DNA from: Amycolatopsis cihanbeyliensis
GTDB taxonomy: Bacteria; Actinomycetota; Actinomycetes; Mycobacteriales; Pseudonocardiaceae
Direction: 5' to 3'
Assembly: GCF_006715045.1 (NCBI RefSeq)
Contig: NZ_VFML01000001.1
Span: 4,742,501-4,806,500 of the forward strand
DNA: 64,000 bases
Shown here: in pieces, positions 34,784 through 44,021 of the stretch
How the letters are laid out: each line of letters begins with the position of its first letter
How positions within the stretch are numbered: the stretch's first letter is position 1
Notes under the pieces: generated by a model
What the model was told of the DNA's origin: nothing
The model's database searches: none
The model's input: only the letters and a program-made list of their open reading frames with translations
Position numbers and translations under genes: made by a program

Positions 34784-36121
34784 ATGAGCAGGTCCACCCG
34801 GCTTCGCAGGTTCCTCGGCGCCGTGCTGGCGGTGATCATGGCCTGCACGGTGGCCGCCGCCCCGGCGGGCGCGGCCGCCCCACCCGAGCCCGGGAACGAT
34901 CCCTTCTACCAACCACCCGCCGGTTTCGAGTCGACCGAACCGGGCACGGTGCTGCGGTCCCGCCCGGTCGACCTCGCCGCGTTCGCGCTGCTGCCGCAGA
35001 AGGTGCAGGCCTGGCAGTTGCTCTACCGCACGACCGACACCCAGGATCGGCCGCAGGCCACGGTGACCACGGTGCTGCTGCCCTGGGGCGCGAAACCGGA
35101 CCGGTCCCGACCGCTGCTGTCCTACCAGGTCGCCGAGGACAGCGCCGCCGCGCACTGCGCGCCCTCCTACCAGTGGCGGCAGGGCGCGGGTAACGACAAC
35201 ATCGTCACGCAGGCCGAGATCCTGCTCGTGGACGCGGCCGTCAAGCAGGGCTGGGCGGTGACCGTCCCGGACTACGAGGGCCCGGACAGCGCCTACGTGG
35301 CAGGCAAGCAGGCCGGGCAGGCGGTGCTGGACGGCATCCGGGCCGCGCAGAACTTCCCGGCGCTGGGCCTGGACGGCAGGGAGACCGACGTCGGGCTGTG
35401 GGGCTACTCCGGTGGCGCGCTGGCCTCCGGCTGGGCCTCCGAACTGCACCCCGGGTACGCCCCCGAGTTGGACGTCAAGGGCGTCGCCGAGGGTGGGCTG
35501 CCGGTGAACGTCGAGCACGTCCTGGACAACGTGAACGGTTCGGCCGTCTCCGGGCTCGCGATGAGTGGCATCGCCGGGCTGAGCGAGGCATACCCGGAGC
35601 TGGCCGGGTACCTGGACGCCAACCTGACGCCGGAGGGCAGGGAGGCGTTCGCGGAGGTCAAGACCCTGTGTAACCCGCAGGCCGTCGCCCGGTTCCCGTT
35701 CAAGGACATCTACTCCTACTTCAGCAACGAGGACCCGCTGAACCATCCGGTCGCCAGGGACGTGCTCGCGGCCAACACGATGGGCAAGCACACGCCGACC
35801 GCGCCGCTGCTCGTCTACCACTCGGTGAACGACCAGCTCATCCCGCACGAGGACGTGGACGGCCTCGTCGATCGGTTCTGCGCGGACGGCGCCCAGCTCA
35901 GCTACCGCCGGGACATCCTCAGCGAGCACGTGGCGTTGACCGTCACCGGAGCGGCCGGCGCGATCAACTGGCTGAAAGCGCGTTTCGCGGGCGAACCGTC
36001 GCGGCCGGGCTGCGACACCGAGACGGTCGCGTCCTCGCTGCTGTCGCCCCAGGCACTGGCCACGTTCGGCTCCGCCCTGCTGAACGCCCTCCTGGCACTC
36101 CTCGGCCAGCCCATTCGCTGA
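34784..36121 (+). CDS. Secreted lipase, LIP family
   Basis: 445 residues. A Sec signal peptide (RSTRLRRFLGAVLAVIMAC..., cleavage after AAPAGAAA) precedes an alpha/beta hydrolase of the secretory-lipase type. The nucleophile elbow is GLWGYSGGALAS near 205. The acid is probably in YHSVNDQLIPHED near 345 and the histidine in LSEHVALT near 380. It hydrolyses triglycerides or other esters outside the cell. The start follows GGAAGGTGG. Confidence 0.88.
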   Translation: MSRSTRLRRFLGAVLAVIMACTVAAAPAGAAAPPEPGNDPFYQPPAGFESTEPGTVLRSRPVDLAAFALLPQKVQAWQLLYRTTDTQDRPQATVTTVLLPWGAKPDRSRPLLSYQVAEDSAAAHCAPSYQWRQGAGNDNIVTQAEILLVDAAVKQGWAVTVPDYEGPDSAYVAGKQAGQAVLDGIRAAQNFPALGLDGRETDVGLWGYSGGALASGWASELHPGYAPELDVKGVAEGGLPVNVEHVLDNVNGSAVSGLAMSGIAGLSEAYPELAGYLDANLTPEGREAFAEVKTLCNPQAVARFPFKDIYSYFSNEDPLNHPVARDVLAANTMGKHTPTAPLLVYHSVNDQLIPHEDVDGLVDRFCADGAQLSYRRDILSEHVALTVTGAAGAINWLKARFAGEPSRPGCDTETVASSLLSPQALATFGSALLNALLALLGQPIR

Positions 36122-36165
36122 GCCCTCGTTGACGGGGGTCGGCGGGCAGGTTACGGTGCTCCGCC

Positions 36166-36879
36166 GTGAACCTGTCCGACAGCCGGACTGCCGGTCAGGC
36201 GGTCCCACGCCGGGTGAGCGCGATGGAGGCCGTGCTCGCCGACCTGCGGGACGCCATCGGCAGGGGCGAGTACGCGATCGGCGAGAAGCTGCCTGCCGAG
36301 TCCGCGCTGGCCCAGCACTACGGCGTCAGCCGGTCGGTCGTCCGGGAGGCACTGCGCGCCCTGCAGGCGATCGGGCTCACCCGCTCGCACACCGGCAGGG
36401 GCACCTTCGTCGCGGCCAGTACCGCGGTGAGCAACCCGATCTTCGGCTCCTACTCGGCACGGGACCTGGTCGAGGTGCGCAGGCACGTCGAGATCCCGGT
36501 CACCGGATACGCCGCCGCCCGACGCTCCGAGGACGACCTCGACCTGCTCGCGCAGCTCGCCGAGCGGATGGAGACGGAGACCGACGACCTGGCCTGGACG
36601 GCGTTGGACACGCTGTTCCACATCACCATCGCGCGGGCTTCCGGCAACGAGGTCTTCCGGCGGATGATCGAGGAGATCCGGGACGCGCTCGCGCGCCAGT
36701 CCAGCTTGGTCAACCGACTGCGCGGCCGCCGCGAGCAGTGCAATGTGGAGCACCGGAGGATCGTGCGGGCGATCCTCGCTGGCTCCGTGGGCGAGGCCGA
36801 GGCCGGTATGCGGGACCACCTCGCCGCGGTCGAGGCCAGCCTGCAGGCGATCGTCGGGCCGGAGGACCGGCATGGGTAA
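36166..36879 (+). CDS. FadR-subfamily GntR transcriptional regulator
   Basis: 237 residues. The winged helix is at about 20-90 (LRDAIGRGEYAIGEKLPAES, then HYGVSRSVVREALRALQAIG). The all-helical FCD ligand domain is at about 105-230 with metal-ligand positions (DTLFHITIARASGN; EHRRIVRAIL; MRDHLAAVEA). It is translationally coupled to asparaginase (8-base overlap) and probably responds to an amino acid or its product to control this operon. Confidence 0.9.
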   Translation: MNLSDSRTAGQAVPRRVSAMEAVLADLRDAIGRGEYAIGEKLPAESALAQHYGVSRSVVREALRALQAIGLTRSHTGRGTFVAASTAVSNPIFGSYSARDLVEVRRHVEIPVTGYAAARRSEDDLDLLAQLAERMETETDDLAWTALDTLFHITIARASGNEVFRRMIEEIRDALARQSSLVNRLRGRREQCNVEHRRIVRAILAGSVGEAEAGMRDHLAAVEASLQAIVGPEDRHG

Positions 36880-37909
36880 TCCGGTCCCGCTCGTGCACGT
36901 GGTCCGGGACGGCGTGGTCGAGGGCATCCACTATGGATCCCTGGTCGTGCTCGGGCCGGACGGTGGGGTCGAGTTCGCCGCGGGCGACATCGAGTCGCCG
37001 TTCTTCCTGCGGTCGGCCGCCAAGCCGTTGCAGGCGGTCGGCCTGCTGCGGGCCGGGCTGGAGCTGCCGGACGACCTGCTCGCGCTGGCCGCCGCCAGCC
37101 ATTCGGGCGAGGACATCCACCTCGCCGGAACCCATGCCATCCTGCGTACGGCGGAACTGAGCGAACACGATCTGGGCAACCCGCCCGCCCTGCCGTACGA
37201 TCCCGCGATGCGCGACGAGTGGCTGGCACGCGGCCGGGCCCCGCGGCGTGCGGCGCACAACTGTTCCGGCAAACACGCCGCCATGCTGCGCACGGCCCGC
37301 GCGCGCGGCTGGTCCACCCGAGATTACCTGGACCGCGGCCACCCGCTGCAACGCGCGCTCGCCGCCACCGTGTCCGAGCTCGCGGGCGAACGGGTCGCCG
37401 AACCCAGCGTGGACGGCTGCGGTGCGCCGCTGTTCTCCATCTCGCTGACCGGGCTGGCCCGCGCGCTGGCGCGGATCGCGACCGCGGGCGCGGGCACAGC
37501 GGAGGGCGACCTCGCCCGCGCGCTGCGCGCGCACCCCGAGCTGGTGGCGGGCACCAGCAGGGACGTGACCCTGTTGATGCGAGCCGTCCCGGGGCTGATC
37601 GCCAAGGACGGCTTCGAGGGTGTGCAGGTGGTCGGGCTGCCGGACGGCCACGCGGTGGCGATCAAGATCGCCGACGGTGCCGACCGGGCCCGGATGCCGG
37701 CCGCCGCGGCGGCACTGGCGCTGTGCGGCCTCGATCCGGAGCGGCTGCTCGAGCCGGCAACGGTTCCGGTGTACGGCGGGGGCGAGGTGGTCGGTGGGCT
37801 GCAGGCGGCAGGCGAGCTCGCCTCGGCCGCGCTGGCCGCGGGTGCCCGCCAACTCTTCGACGTCAAGTATCCGATCACCCGAACAAGGAGTGCGGCATGG
37901 ACGGCCTGA
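36872..37909 (+). CDS. Asparaginase, Rhizobium-type II family
   Basis: 345 residues of the Asparaginase_II family, unrelated to the E. coli enzymes. FFLRSAAKPLQA near 48 and HNCSGKHAAML near 130 are the family hallmarks (the Ser-Lys pairs of the active site). GCGAPLFSISL follows. It hydrolyses asparagine to aspartate and ammonia in the cytosol. It sits between a GntR regulator and an amino-acid:cation symporter, supporting an amino-acid uptake and use operon. Confidence 0.9.
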   Translation: MGNPVPLVHVVRDGVVEGIHYGSLVVLGPDGGVEFAAGDIESPFFLRSAAKPLQAVGLLRAGLELPDDLLALAAASHSGEDIHLAGTHAILRTAELSEHDLGNPPALPYDPAMRDEWLARGRAPRRAAHNCSGKHAAMLRTARARGWSTRDYLDRGHPLQRALAATVSELAGERVAEPSVDGCGAPLFSISLTGLARALARIATAGAGTAEGDLARALRAHPELVAGTSRDVTLLMRAVPGLIAKDGFEGVQVVGLPDGHAVAIKIADGADRARMPAAAAALALCGLDPERLLEPATVPVYGGGEVVGGLQAAGELASAALAAGARQLFDVKYPITRTRSAAWTA

Positions 37910-39354
37910 TCGACGGAATCGGCGAGGTGAACGACCTCTTCTGGACCTACGTGGTCATCCCGTTGCTCGCGCTGGTCGGGATCTACTTCACCGTGCGGTC
38001 CGGCGGGGTGCAGCTCCGAATGCTCCCGGAGATGATCCGCAACCTGCGCAGCAAGCCGGAGAACGCGCCGGACGGCAAGAAGGCCATCTCCTCCTTCCAG
38101 GCCTTCTCCATCTCGGCGGCCGCCAGGGTCGGCACCGGCAACGTCGCCGGGGTCGCGATCGCCATCGCACTCGGCGGGCCGGGCGCCGTGCTGTGGATGT
38201 GGGTCATGGGACTGGTCGTCGGCTCGGCCGCGTTCGTGGAGTCCACCCTGGCCCAGCTGTTCAAGGTCCGGGATCGCACCGGCTACCGCGGCGGCCCCGC
38301 CTACTACATGCAGCACGGGCTGAAGGCGCGCTGGATGGGCATCCTGTTCGCGGTGGTCATCATCTTCACCTTCAGCTTCACCTTCAACATGGTGCAGGCC
38401 AACAGCATCGTGGACGCCGTGCATTCCTCGGTGACCTCGGTGACCGGTGAGGAGGAGGCAAGCTGGGTCGCTCCGGTGGTCGGCTTCGCCCTGGTCGCAC
38501 TGGTCGCGCTCGTCGTCTTCGGCGGGGTTCGCCGGATCGCCCACGTCGCCCAGATGACCGTGCCGTTCATGGCGCTGATCTACCTGATCATGGGCATCAT
38601 CGTGGTGCTGATGAACGTGGAGAAGATCCCGGCCGTGCTCGGCGACATCGTCGGCGCGGCGTTCGGCTTCAAGGAGATCGGCGCCGCGGCCGTGGGTACC
38701 GCCATCATGCAGGGCATCCGGCGCGGCCTGTTCTCCAACGAGGCGGGCATGGGCTCCGCGCCGAACGCCGGCGCGACCGCGGCGGTGAGCCACCCGGTCA
38801 AGCAGGGCCTCGCGCAGACCTTCGGGATCTACTTCGACACCCTGATCGTCTGCTCGATCACCGCGTTCATCATTCTGGTCTCCGACCCGACCTACGGTGA
38901 GGCCGTCGGTGCCTCGATGACGCAGAGCTCGCTGGAGGCCAACCTCGGAACCTGGTCCCTGCACCTGTTGACCGCGATCATCTTCCTGCTGGCGTTCACC
39001 TCCGTGCTCGGCAACTTCTACTACGGCGAGGCGAATCTCACCTTCCTCACCTCGAACCCGCGGGCGTTGCCGATCTTCCGCGGCGTGGTGATCGTGATCC
39101 TGTTCCTCGGCGCGGTGGCCTCGCTGGAGCTGGTGTGGAGTGTCGCGGACGTGACCATGGGGGTGATGGCCGTGGTCAACCTGGTCGCCATCGCACCGCT
39201 CGGGATGCTGGCCATACGGCTGCTCAAGGACTACCAGGAGCAGCGCAGGCAGGGGCTGGACCCGGTGTTCACCCGCGACCGGCTGCCGGACATCCAGGGT
39301 GTGCAGTGCTGGGAGGCCGACCGCTCCGAGCTGAAACAGCAGGCGGGCTCCTGA
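37897..39354 (+). CDS. Alanine/glycine:cation symporter (AGCS) family
   Basis: 485 residues with about 10-11 membrane segments. The family signature is SISAAARVGTGNVAGVA and YRGGPAYYMQHGL, and GLFSNEAGMGSAPNAGATA is typical. It imports small neutral amino acids with sodium. ATG at 37897 has AAGGAG six bases upstream and overlaps the asparaginase end by 13 bases. Context suggests asparagine or alanine supply. Confidence 0.92.
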   Translation: MDGLIDGIGEVNDLFWTYVVIPLLALVGIYFTVRSGGVQLRMLPEMIRNLRSKPENAPDGKKAISSFQAFSISAAARVGTGNVAGVAIAIALGGPGAVLWMWVMGLVVGSAAFVESTLAQLFKVRDRTGYRGGPAYYMQHGLKARWMGILFAVVIIFTFSFTFNMVQANSIVDAVHSSVTSVTGEEEASWVAPVVGFALVALVALVVFGGVRRIAHVAQMTVPFMALIYLIMGIIVVLMNVEKIPAVLGDIVGAAFGFKEIGAAAVGTAIMQGIRRGLFSNEAGMGSAPNAGATAAVSHPVKQGLAQTFGIYFDTLIVCSITAFIILVSDPTYGEAVGASMTQSSLEANLGTWSLHLLTAIIFLLAFTSVLGNFYYGEANLTFLTSNPRALPIFRGVVIVILFLGAVASLELVWSVADVTMGVMAVVNLVAIAPLGMLAIRLLKDYQEQRRQGLDPVFTRDRLPDIQGVQCWEADRSELKQQAGS

Positions 39355-39379
39355 CACCGCGTAACCCCGTCGCCGAGAG

Positions 39380-39462
39380 GCCCTGAACGTGGCTTTCCGG
39401 ACGTTGGATGTCCCAATAGTGCCGTTCGCGACGCTGAGCGTTGTGAAGGCCACGTTCAGGGC
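39380..39462. repeat. 83-bp nested inverted repeat, copy 2
   Basis: The outer arms are identical to those of copy 1: GCCCTGAACGTGGC at 39380-39393 and its complement at 39449-39462. The same loop core, CAATAGTGCCGTTCGCGACG, is present, while the inner arms have drifted. It lies between the convergent AGCS and APC genes. The right arm supplies the stop codon of the APC permease (TGA inside CCCTGAACG). Confidence 0.85.
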
Positions 39463-40919
39463 TTTTCGGGTTCCGTGGTGGCAGGGGTGTCTACTGTGGT
39501 CGAATTGTCTTCCTCGGGGCCGCGCAGTTCCCAGGTGCCACGGCGGCGCAGCACGAACACGTAGTACGCCAGCGCGATCAGCAGGACCACGCCGGTCACG
39601 ATCAGGCTCGGCCTGCCGATCTTGGGGTCCAGCGCGTTCTGGTACACCACGTAAACCAGCGCGCCCAGCCCGATCAGCGGCGGCAGCGGGAACAGCGGCA
39701 TCTTGTACGCGGCATGCGCGGTGGATCCGTTGCGACGCCCGGCGAGCACCGCGACACACAGGCTCCCGTAGACCACGACCAACCCGGTTCCGGTGAGCAC
39801 CAGTAGCAAGGTCTCGTCCACGAAACAGATCGCCGCGCCAACCACCCCGGTCACCAGGGTGGCCACCCACGGCGTGCCGAACCGGGGGTGGATCGACGCC
39901 ATGCCCCGATTGATCGAGCGGGACCAGACCCGATCCCGGCCGGTGCTGAACAGCAGTCGCGCGCTCAGCAGGGTGATCGCGATGACCGCGTTGATGATGG
40001 CCAGCGCCACCGCCAGGCTGATCACCGTGTTCAACGTGCTCCCGCCGCGTTCGATGACGAAGTGGTTCATCATGTTCTCCGCGCCGAACGTGGCGGCGAG
40101 GTCCGGCGTACCGAGTACCATCGCCGTCACCGGGAGCAGCTCGGCGATCACGGTGATCCCGAGTGCCCACAGGATCGCTCGGGCGATACCCCGGTTGGCG
40201 TCCGCGGTCTCCTCGCCGAAGTACACCGCGCTGCCGTAGCCGTTGTAGGCGAAGATCGCGACCGCGACCGCCGCGGCGATCAGCCCCACCGAGGTGGGCG
40301 CGAGATCGGATTGTCCGGAAAGGACAGTCGGTTCGAGGAGTACCTCACCGATCGGGCGTTCCACGTTGAGGAAACCGAGCAGGGACAGCACGACCAGTGC
40401 CGCCATCTCGACCGCGAGGAAGATCCCGGTGACCACCGCGTTGAACTTGACGTCGAACACCGCGAGTACGGCGGAGGCGATGACCACGACCGCGGCGGTG
40501 ACCTGCCCGTTCAGCCCCGGCAGCAGCACGCCGAGGTAGGTGCCGACCCCGAGCGCGATCACCGCGAGGATCAGCAGCTGGGTGATCAGGAACAGCCCGA
40601 GGATCAGGAAACCCGGTAGGCGGCCGAGCGTGCGGCCGACGATGGCGTACTCGCCGCCGGACAGCGGGTAGGCCGAGGCAAGCTCGGCGTAGACGAAGGC
40701 CATGAAGATCCCGACCACGCCGGCGGCGAGGAAGCTCCACAGTGCACCGGTTCCGGCCTGCTCGAGGACGCCGGGCGCGATGATGAACACCGAGGAGGCC
40801 GGGGTGATCGCGGACAGCGTGATCAGTACGGTGCCGAGCACCTTCAGCCCGCGACGAAGTTGCTTGGGTTGCCCGGTGTTCGTGGCGTCGATCGACTTCT
40901 CGGACGCGTTCATTGCCAT
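39456..40919 (-). CDS. APC-family amino acid permease
   Basis: 487 residues, about 12 membrane segments. The start of the core is ITLSAITPASSVFIIAPG, matching the APC TM1 unwound motif, and ELASAYPLSGGEYAIVG is the typical TM2-3 loop. Import of an amino acid or small amine is likely. The last codons and stop lie in the 83-bp repeat. It is in an operon with the P1 peptidase 16 bp upstream, so the pair could take up or recycle peptide-derived amino acids. Confidence 0.9.
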   Translation of the reverse strand: MAMNASEKSIDATNTGQPKQLRRGLKVLGTVLITLSAITPASSVFIIAPGVLEQAGTGALWSFLAAGVVGIFMAFVYAELASAYPLSGGEYAIVGRTLGRLPGFLILGLFLITQLLILAVIALGVGTYLGVLLPGLNGQVTAAVVVIASAVLAVFDVKFNAVVTGIFLAVEMAALVVLSLLGFLNVERPIGEVLLEPTVLSGQSDLAPTSVGLIAAAVAVAIFAYNGYGSAVYFGEETADANRGIARAILWALGITVIAELLPVTAMVLGTPDLAATFGAENMMNHFVIERGGSTLNTVISLAVALAIINAVIAITLLSARLLFSTGRDRVWSRSINRGMASIHPRFGTPWVATLVTGVVGAAICFVDETLLLVLTGTGLVVVYGSLCVAVLAGRRNGSTAHAAYKMPLFPLPPLIGLGALVYVVYQNALDPKIGRPSLIVTGVVLLIALAYYVFVLRRRGTWELRGPEEDNSTTVDTPATTEPEKP

Positions 40920-40935
40920 CCCTTGCTCGGGTCGT

Positions 40936-42066
40936 TTACCCCGTCTGTTGCCGCCGGAGCAGCCGCACGAGATCGTCGTGCGGCAGCCCGGGGGAACGGT
41001 GGTCGTCCCTCCCGACCATGGTTTCGCCCGCGACCAGCGCGTTCAGCACGGCTTCCTCGACGACCTCCACCACCGCCCGGTAGTAGGGATCCATCCGTCC
41101 CCAGGGGATGAAACGAAGTACGTCGTAGTCACCTGCGCGCGGTTCGCCCCGGGGAGAGGAACTGTTCAGCGCACCGGCGTTGGCCGTGCTGAACGCGAGG
41201 AAGATGTCTCCGGAGAAGTGCGAGCCGGTGGTACCGGTGCGGGCGAGGCCCAGCGGGACCCGCCGGGCCAGTGCGGTGCACTGGTTCGGTAGCAGCGGGG
41301 CGTCGGTGCCGAGGACGACGATCACCGAACCGGAGCCGGGAGGCGGGGTCGAGTCCGCCTCCTCGAGCGGGTTGTCCGCGGCGAGGGCGTTGCCGACCGG
41401 GGTTCCGGTGACCGTGAGCTCCCGCCGGGCTCCGAAATTGGCCTGTACGAAGGCTCCCACCGTGTAGCTGTACTGTCCGTACTGGACCACTCGGGACGCG
41501 GTTCCACTGCCGCCCTTGAAGGCGTAGCAGTTCATCCCGGTGCCGCCGCCGACCGAGCCCTCCGCGATCGGACCGCCCGCCGCGGTGTCGATCGCCCGTA
41601 CCGCATGCTCCGGCCGCACGTGCGGGCCGTTGATGTCGTTCAGGTAGCCGTCCCAGGTCTCGGCGACCACCGGCAGCAGCCACTCCGTTGCCATCGCGGG
41701 TTTGTGCTCGACGATCCAGTCGATCACCCCGCGATGGCACGGTCCGACGGCATGGGTGTTGGTGATCAGCACCGGAGTGTCCAGCGAACCGGTCTCGGTG
41801 AGCCAGGTGGTCCCGGTCATCTCGCCGTTGCCGTTCAGCGAGTACCAGCCCGCCGCGCAGGCGGTGCCCACACCGTCCTTGCCGCGTGGCAGGAGGGCGG
41901 TGACCCCGGTACGCACCGGGCCGGAGCCGACCCGCAGCGGGCCGTCACCGTCGATAAGCGTGGTGTAACCGACCTCCACCCCGGGCACATCGGTGATCCC
42001 GTTGTGCGGGCCGGTGTTTCCCGGCAGCTCGATACCAAGATCCCTGGCCCGAACCGGACGGCTCAT
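40936..42066 (-). CDS. P1-family (DmpA-like) aminopeptidase
   Basis: 376 residues. The DmpA fold signature includes GPHNGITDVPGVEVGYTTL at the start and VGGGTGMNCYAFKGG. The autoprocessing nucleophile is in AGALNSSSP near 305, the Asn-Ser segment at the alpha/beta junction. These enzymes release N-terminal residues, including D-amino acids or beta-amino acids, after self-cleavage. No signal peptide is seen. It is first in the operon with the APC permease and divergent from MocR. Confidence 0.9.
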   Translation of the reverse strand: MSRPVRARDLGIELPGNTGPHNGITDVPGVEVGYTTLIDGDGPLRVGSGPVRTGVTALLPRGKDGVGTACAAGWYSLNGNGEMTGTTWLTETGSLDTPVLITNTHAVGPCHRGVIDWIVEHKPAMATEWLLPVVAETWDGYLNDINGPHVRPEHAVRAIDTAAGGPIAEGSVGGGTGMNCYAFKGGSGTASRVVQYGQYSYTVGAFVQANFGARRELTVTGTPVGNALAADNPLEEADSTPPPGSGSVIVVLGTDAPLLPNQCTALARRVPLGLARTGTTGSHFSGDIFLAFSTANAGALNSSSPRGEPRAGDYDVLRFIPWGRMDPYYRAVVEVVEEAVLNALVAGETMVGRDDHRSPGLPHDDLVRLLRRQQTG

Positions 42067-42119
42067 CGTTCCTCCTGGCGGCGTGCTGCGCGATGCCAGC
42101 CAGAATCAAACGTCGCTCA

Positions 42120-42156
42120 TTGTTGAAATACAAGGGAGTTTTGTTACCGTACAAAA
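42120..42156. promoter_or_regulatory. Two palindromes TTGT-N6-ACAA, 21 bp apart, before mocR
   Basis: TTGT-N6-ACAA occurs at 42120-42133, and the extended form TTTTGT-N6-ACAAAA at 42139-42156. Their centres are 21 bp (two helical turns) apart, in the 91-bp divergent space between the peptidase operon and the MocR gene; the second ends one base before the ATG at 42158. Same-face tandem sites suit the dimeric MocR protein. Autoregulation and control of the peptidase operon are inferred. Confidence 0.65.
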
Positions 42157-42157
42157 G

Positions 42158-43513
42158 ATGTGGACCGCGGAGCGCCTGGCCGCCCGCCTCGCAGACAGCA
42201 GCGCCGACGGAATCGCCAGGTCGGTGGCTCGGCTGGTGTCCACGGGGGATGTCGAGGTCGGCACCCGGCTGCCCACGGTGCGGGCGCTGGCCAGGTGCCT
42301 GCGGGTGAGCCCGACGACGGTCTCCGAAGCCTGGCGTTCGCTGTCCCATGCCGGGGTGGTGGAGACTAGCGGTCGCCGGGGTACCACCGTGCGTGGGCGG
42401 CCGCAGCCCGCCGCGGCGACCAGATTCTCCAAGCTGCACCACAACGGCCCGCCGCCCGCGCTGGACCTTTCCACCGGAACGCCCGATCCCGAGCTGCTGC
42501 CCGATCTCGGGCCCGCCATGCACAAGCTGAGCAGGCATGCGGCGGCGAGTTCCTACTTCGACGCGCCGGTGCTGCCGGAGCTGGAAGAGGTGCTGCGTGC
42601 CGACTGGCCGTTCCGCCCGGCCGCGCTCACCATGGTCGACGGTGCGATGGACGCCATCGACCGGGTTTTCGAGGTGGTGCTGCGGTTCGGCGACCGGGTA
42701 CTGGTGGAGAACCCGACCTTCCCGCCGATCCTCGACCTGCTGGAGGAACGCGGGATCACCGTGCTCGGGCTGCCGCTGGACGCCGAGGGGGTGCGGCCGG
42801 ACGCGCTGGCCGAGGCGGTCGCCGGCTCCCCGCCCGCCGCGCTGGTGATCCAGCCGCGAGCGCAGAACCCCAGTGGCCACACCATGTCCGACCAGCGGGC
42901 CATGCGACTCGCCTCGATTCTCGGCGTGGCCAAGGATCTGGTGATCATCGAGGATGACCACGGCGCGCCGCTGTCCACCTCACCGCCGGTGAGCCTCGGC
43001 AGCTACCTGCCGGAGCAGACCGTGCACGTCCGCGGCTTCTCCAAGTCACACGGGCCCGACCTGCGGCTGGCCGCGCTCGGCGGGGTCGACGCGATCGTGG
43101 AGAAGGTGTTGCGCCGCCGCCTGCTGGGACCGGCCTGGTCGAGTCGCCTGCTGCAGGCACTGCTGCTGCACCTGCTGACCGACCCCGCCTCGGTCGCCGA
43201 GGTGGCGCACGCCAGCGGGATCTACGCGCAGCGCCGCGGGTTGCTCACCGAGGCGCTGGCGAGCAGGGGAGTGCGGGTGGCGGGCGGGGACGGGATCAAC
43301 CTCTGGATCGAGGTACGCGACGAGACGGCCGCGCTGGTCGCCCTCGCGGTCAACCAGATCACCGCGGCCCCCGGCTCCCCGTTCCTGTCCGCGCCGCTCG
43401 CGGCGGACCACATCCGGGTCACCTGCGCCGGCGTGCAGGGCGATATCGACCGGCTGGCGGGGCACATCGCCGCCGCGGCCCTGCCGGCCGGCAGCCCCTA
43501 CCGCGCCAACTAG
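42158..43513 (+). CDS. MocR-family regulator: GntR helix-turn-helix fused to aminotransferase fold
   Basis: 451 residues. The winged helix (about 20-75: GTRLPTVRALARCLRVSPTTVSEAWRSL) is joined to a fold-type I aminotransferase domain (about 95-440). The PLP lysine lies in VRGFSKSHGPDLRL near 290 and the Asn/Asp ligands in PRAQNPSGH and IIEDDHG. MocR proteins use PLP as an effector rather than a catalyst. It probably senses an amino acid or PLP derivative and controls the divergent P1 peptidase-permease operon. It lacks an SD, so it may be leaderless or start close to its promoter. Confidence 0.9.
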   Translation: MWTAERLAARLADSSADGIARSVARLVSTGDVEVGTRLPTVRALARCLRVSPTTVSEAWRSLSHAGVVETSGRRGTTVRGRPQPAAATRFSKLHHNGPPPALDLSTGTPDPELLPDLGPAMHKLSRHAAASSYFDAPVLPELEEVLRADWPFRPAALTMVDGAMDAIDRVFEVVLRFGDRVLVENPTFPPILDLLEERGITVLGLPLDAEGVRPDALAEAVAGSPPAALVIQPRAQNPSGHTMSDQRAMRLASILGVAKDLVIIEDDHGAPLSTSPPVSLGSYLPEQTVHVRGFSKSHGPDLRLAALGGVDAIVEKVLRRRLLGPAWSSRLLQALLLHLLTDPASVAEVAHASGIYAQRRGLLTEALASRGVRVAGGDGINLWIEVRDETAALVALAVNQITAAPGSPFLSAPLAADHIRVTCAGVQGDIDRLAGHIAAAALPAGSPYRAN

Positions 43514-43517
43514 CGGC

Positions 43518-43601
43518 GTGTTTGCCGCTCAGGTCGGCGTGTTTGCCGTCCACGCGCGTGAGTTTGCCGCTCACGCGCGTGAGTTTGCCGTTCCCGCACG
43601 C
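43518..43601. repeat. 21-nt tandem repeat array, four units
   Basis: Units at 43518-43538, 43539-43559, 43560-43580 and 43581-43601 have the same 21-bp consensus as the array after radA. It lies between convergent mocR and arsR genes and runs into the 3' end of arsR, whose last residues and stop (43571) are inside it. Same location type and unit length in both arrays point to an amplified or mobile intergenic element. Confidence 0.82.
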
Positions 43602-43954
43602 GCCGGGGTCGGTTCGGACTCGCCATGGTGCGGGATGTGACGCACGGTGTGGTCGGCATAACCGAGTGCCTCGGCCACCAGTGCCGCGAGGTGCTCGCTG
43701 GCGAGGCGGTAGTACATCCGCCTGCCCTCGCGGCGGGCCCGCACCAGCCCGGCGAGCCGTAACCGGCTCAGATGCTGGGACACCGAGGAGCGGGAGGCGG
43801 CGACCTGCGCGGTGAGGGTGTTCACGTCCTGCTCCCACCCGGCGAGCAGGTGCAGCAGGTGCAGCCGGGTCGGGTCGGCGAGCAGGCCGAGCACTCCGGC
43901 GCCGACCGCGAGCTGGTCGGGATCGAGAGTAGTTGTGTGCTCATGCGCGCGCAT
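43571..43954 (-). CDS. ArsR/SmtB-family metal-sensing repressor
   Basis: 127 residues. The winged helix is LLADPTRLHLLHLLAG...VAASRSSVSQHLSRLRLAGLVRARREGRRMYYRL. A His-rich N-terminus (RAHEHTTT) and the C-terminal ADHTVRHIPHH tail supply metal ligands like those of NmtR/KmtR types. It is divergent from a CDF exporter 67 bp away, so it probably releases that promoter on Zn, Ni or Co. Its last codons come from the 21-nt repeats. Confidence 0.88.
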   Translation of the reverse strand: MRAHEHTTTLDPDQLAVGAGVLGLLADPTRLHLLHLLAGWEQDVNTLTAQVAASRSSVSQHLSRLRLAGLVRARREGRRMYYRLASEHLAALVAEALGYADHTVRHIPHHGESEPTPARAGTANSRA

Positions 43955-44021
43955 GGTTGCATGATGCCCGTACGCAGGGCACTCCGGCAACCGTGGGCGG
44001 GGAACGAGCGAGAGGATCGCG

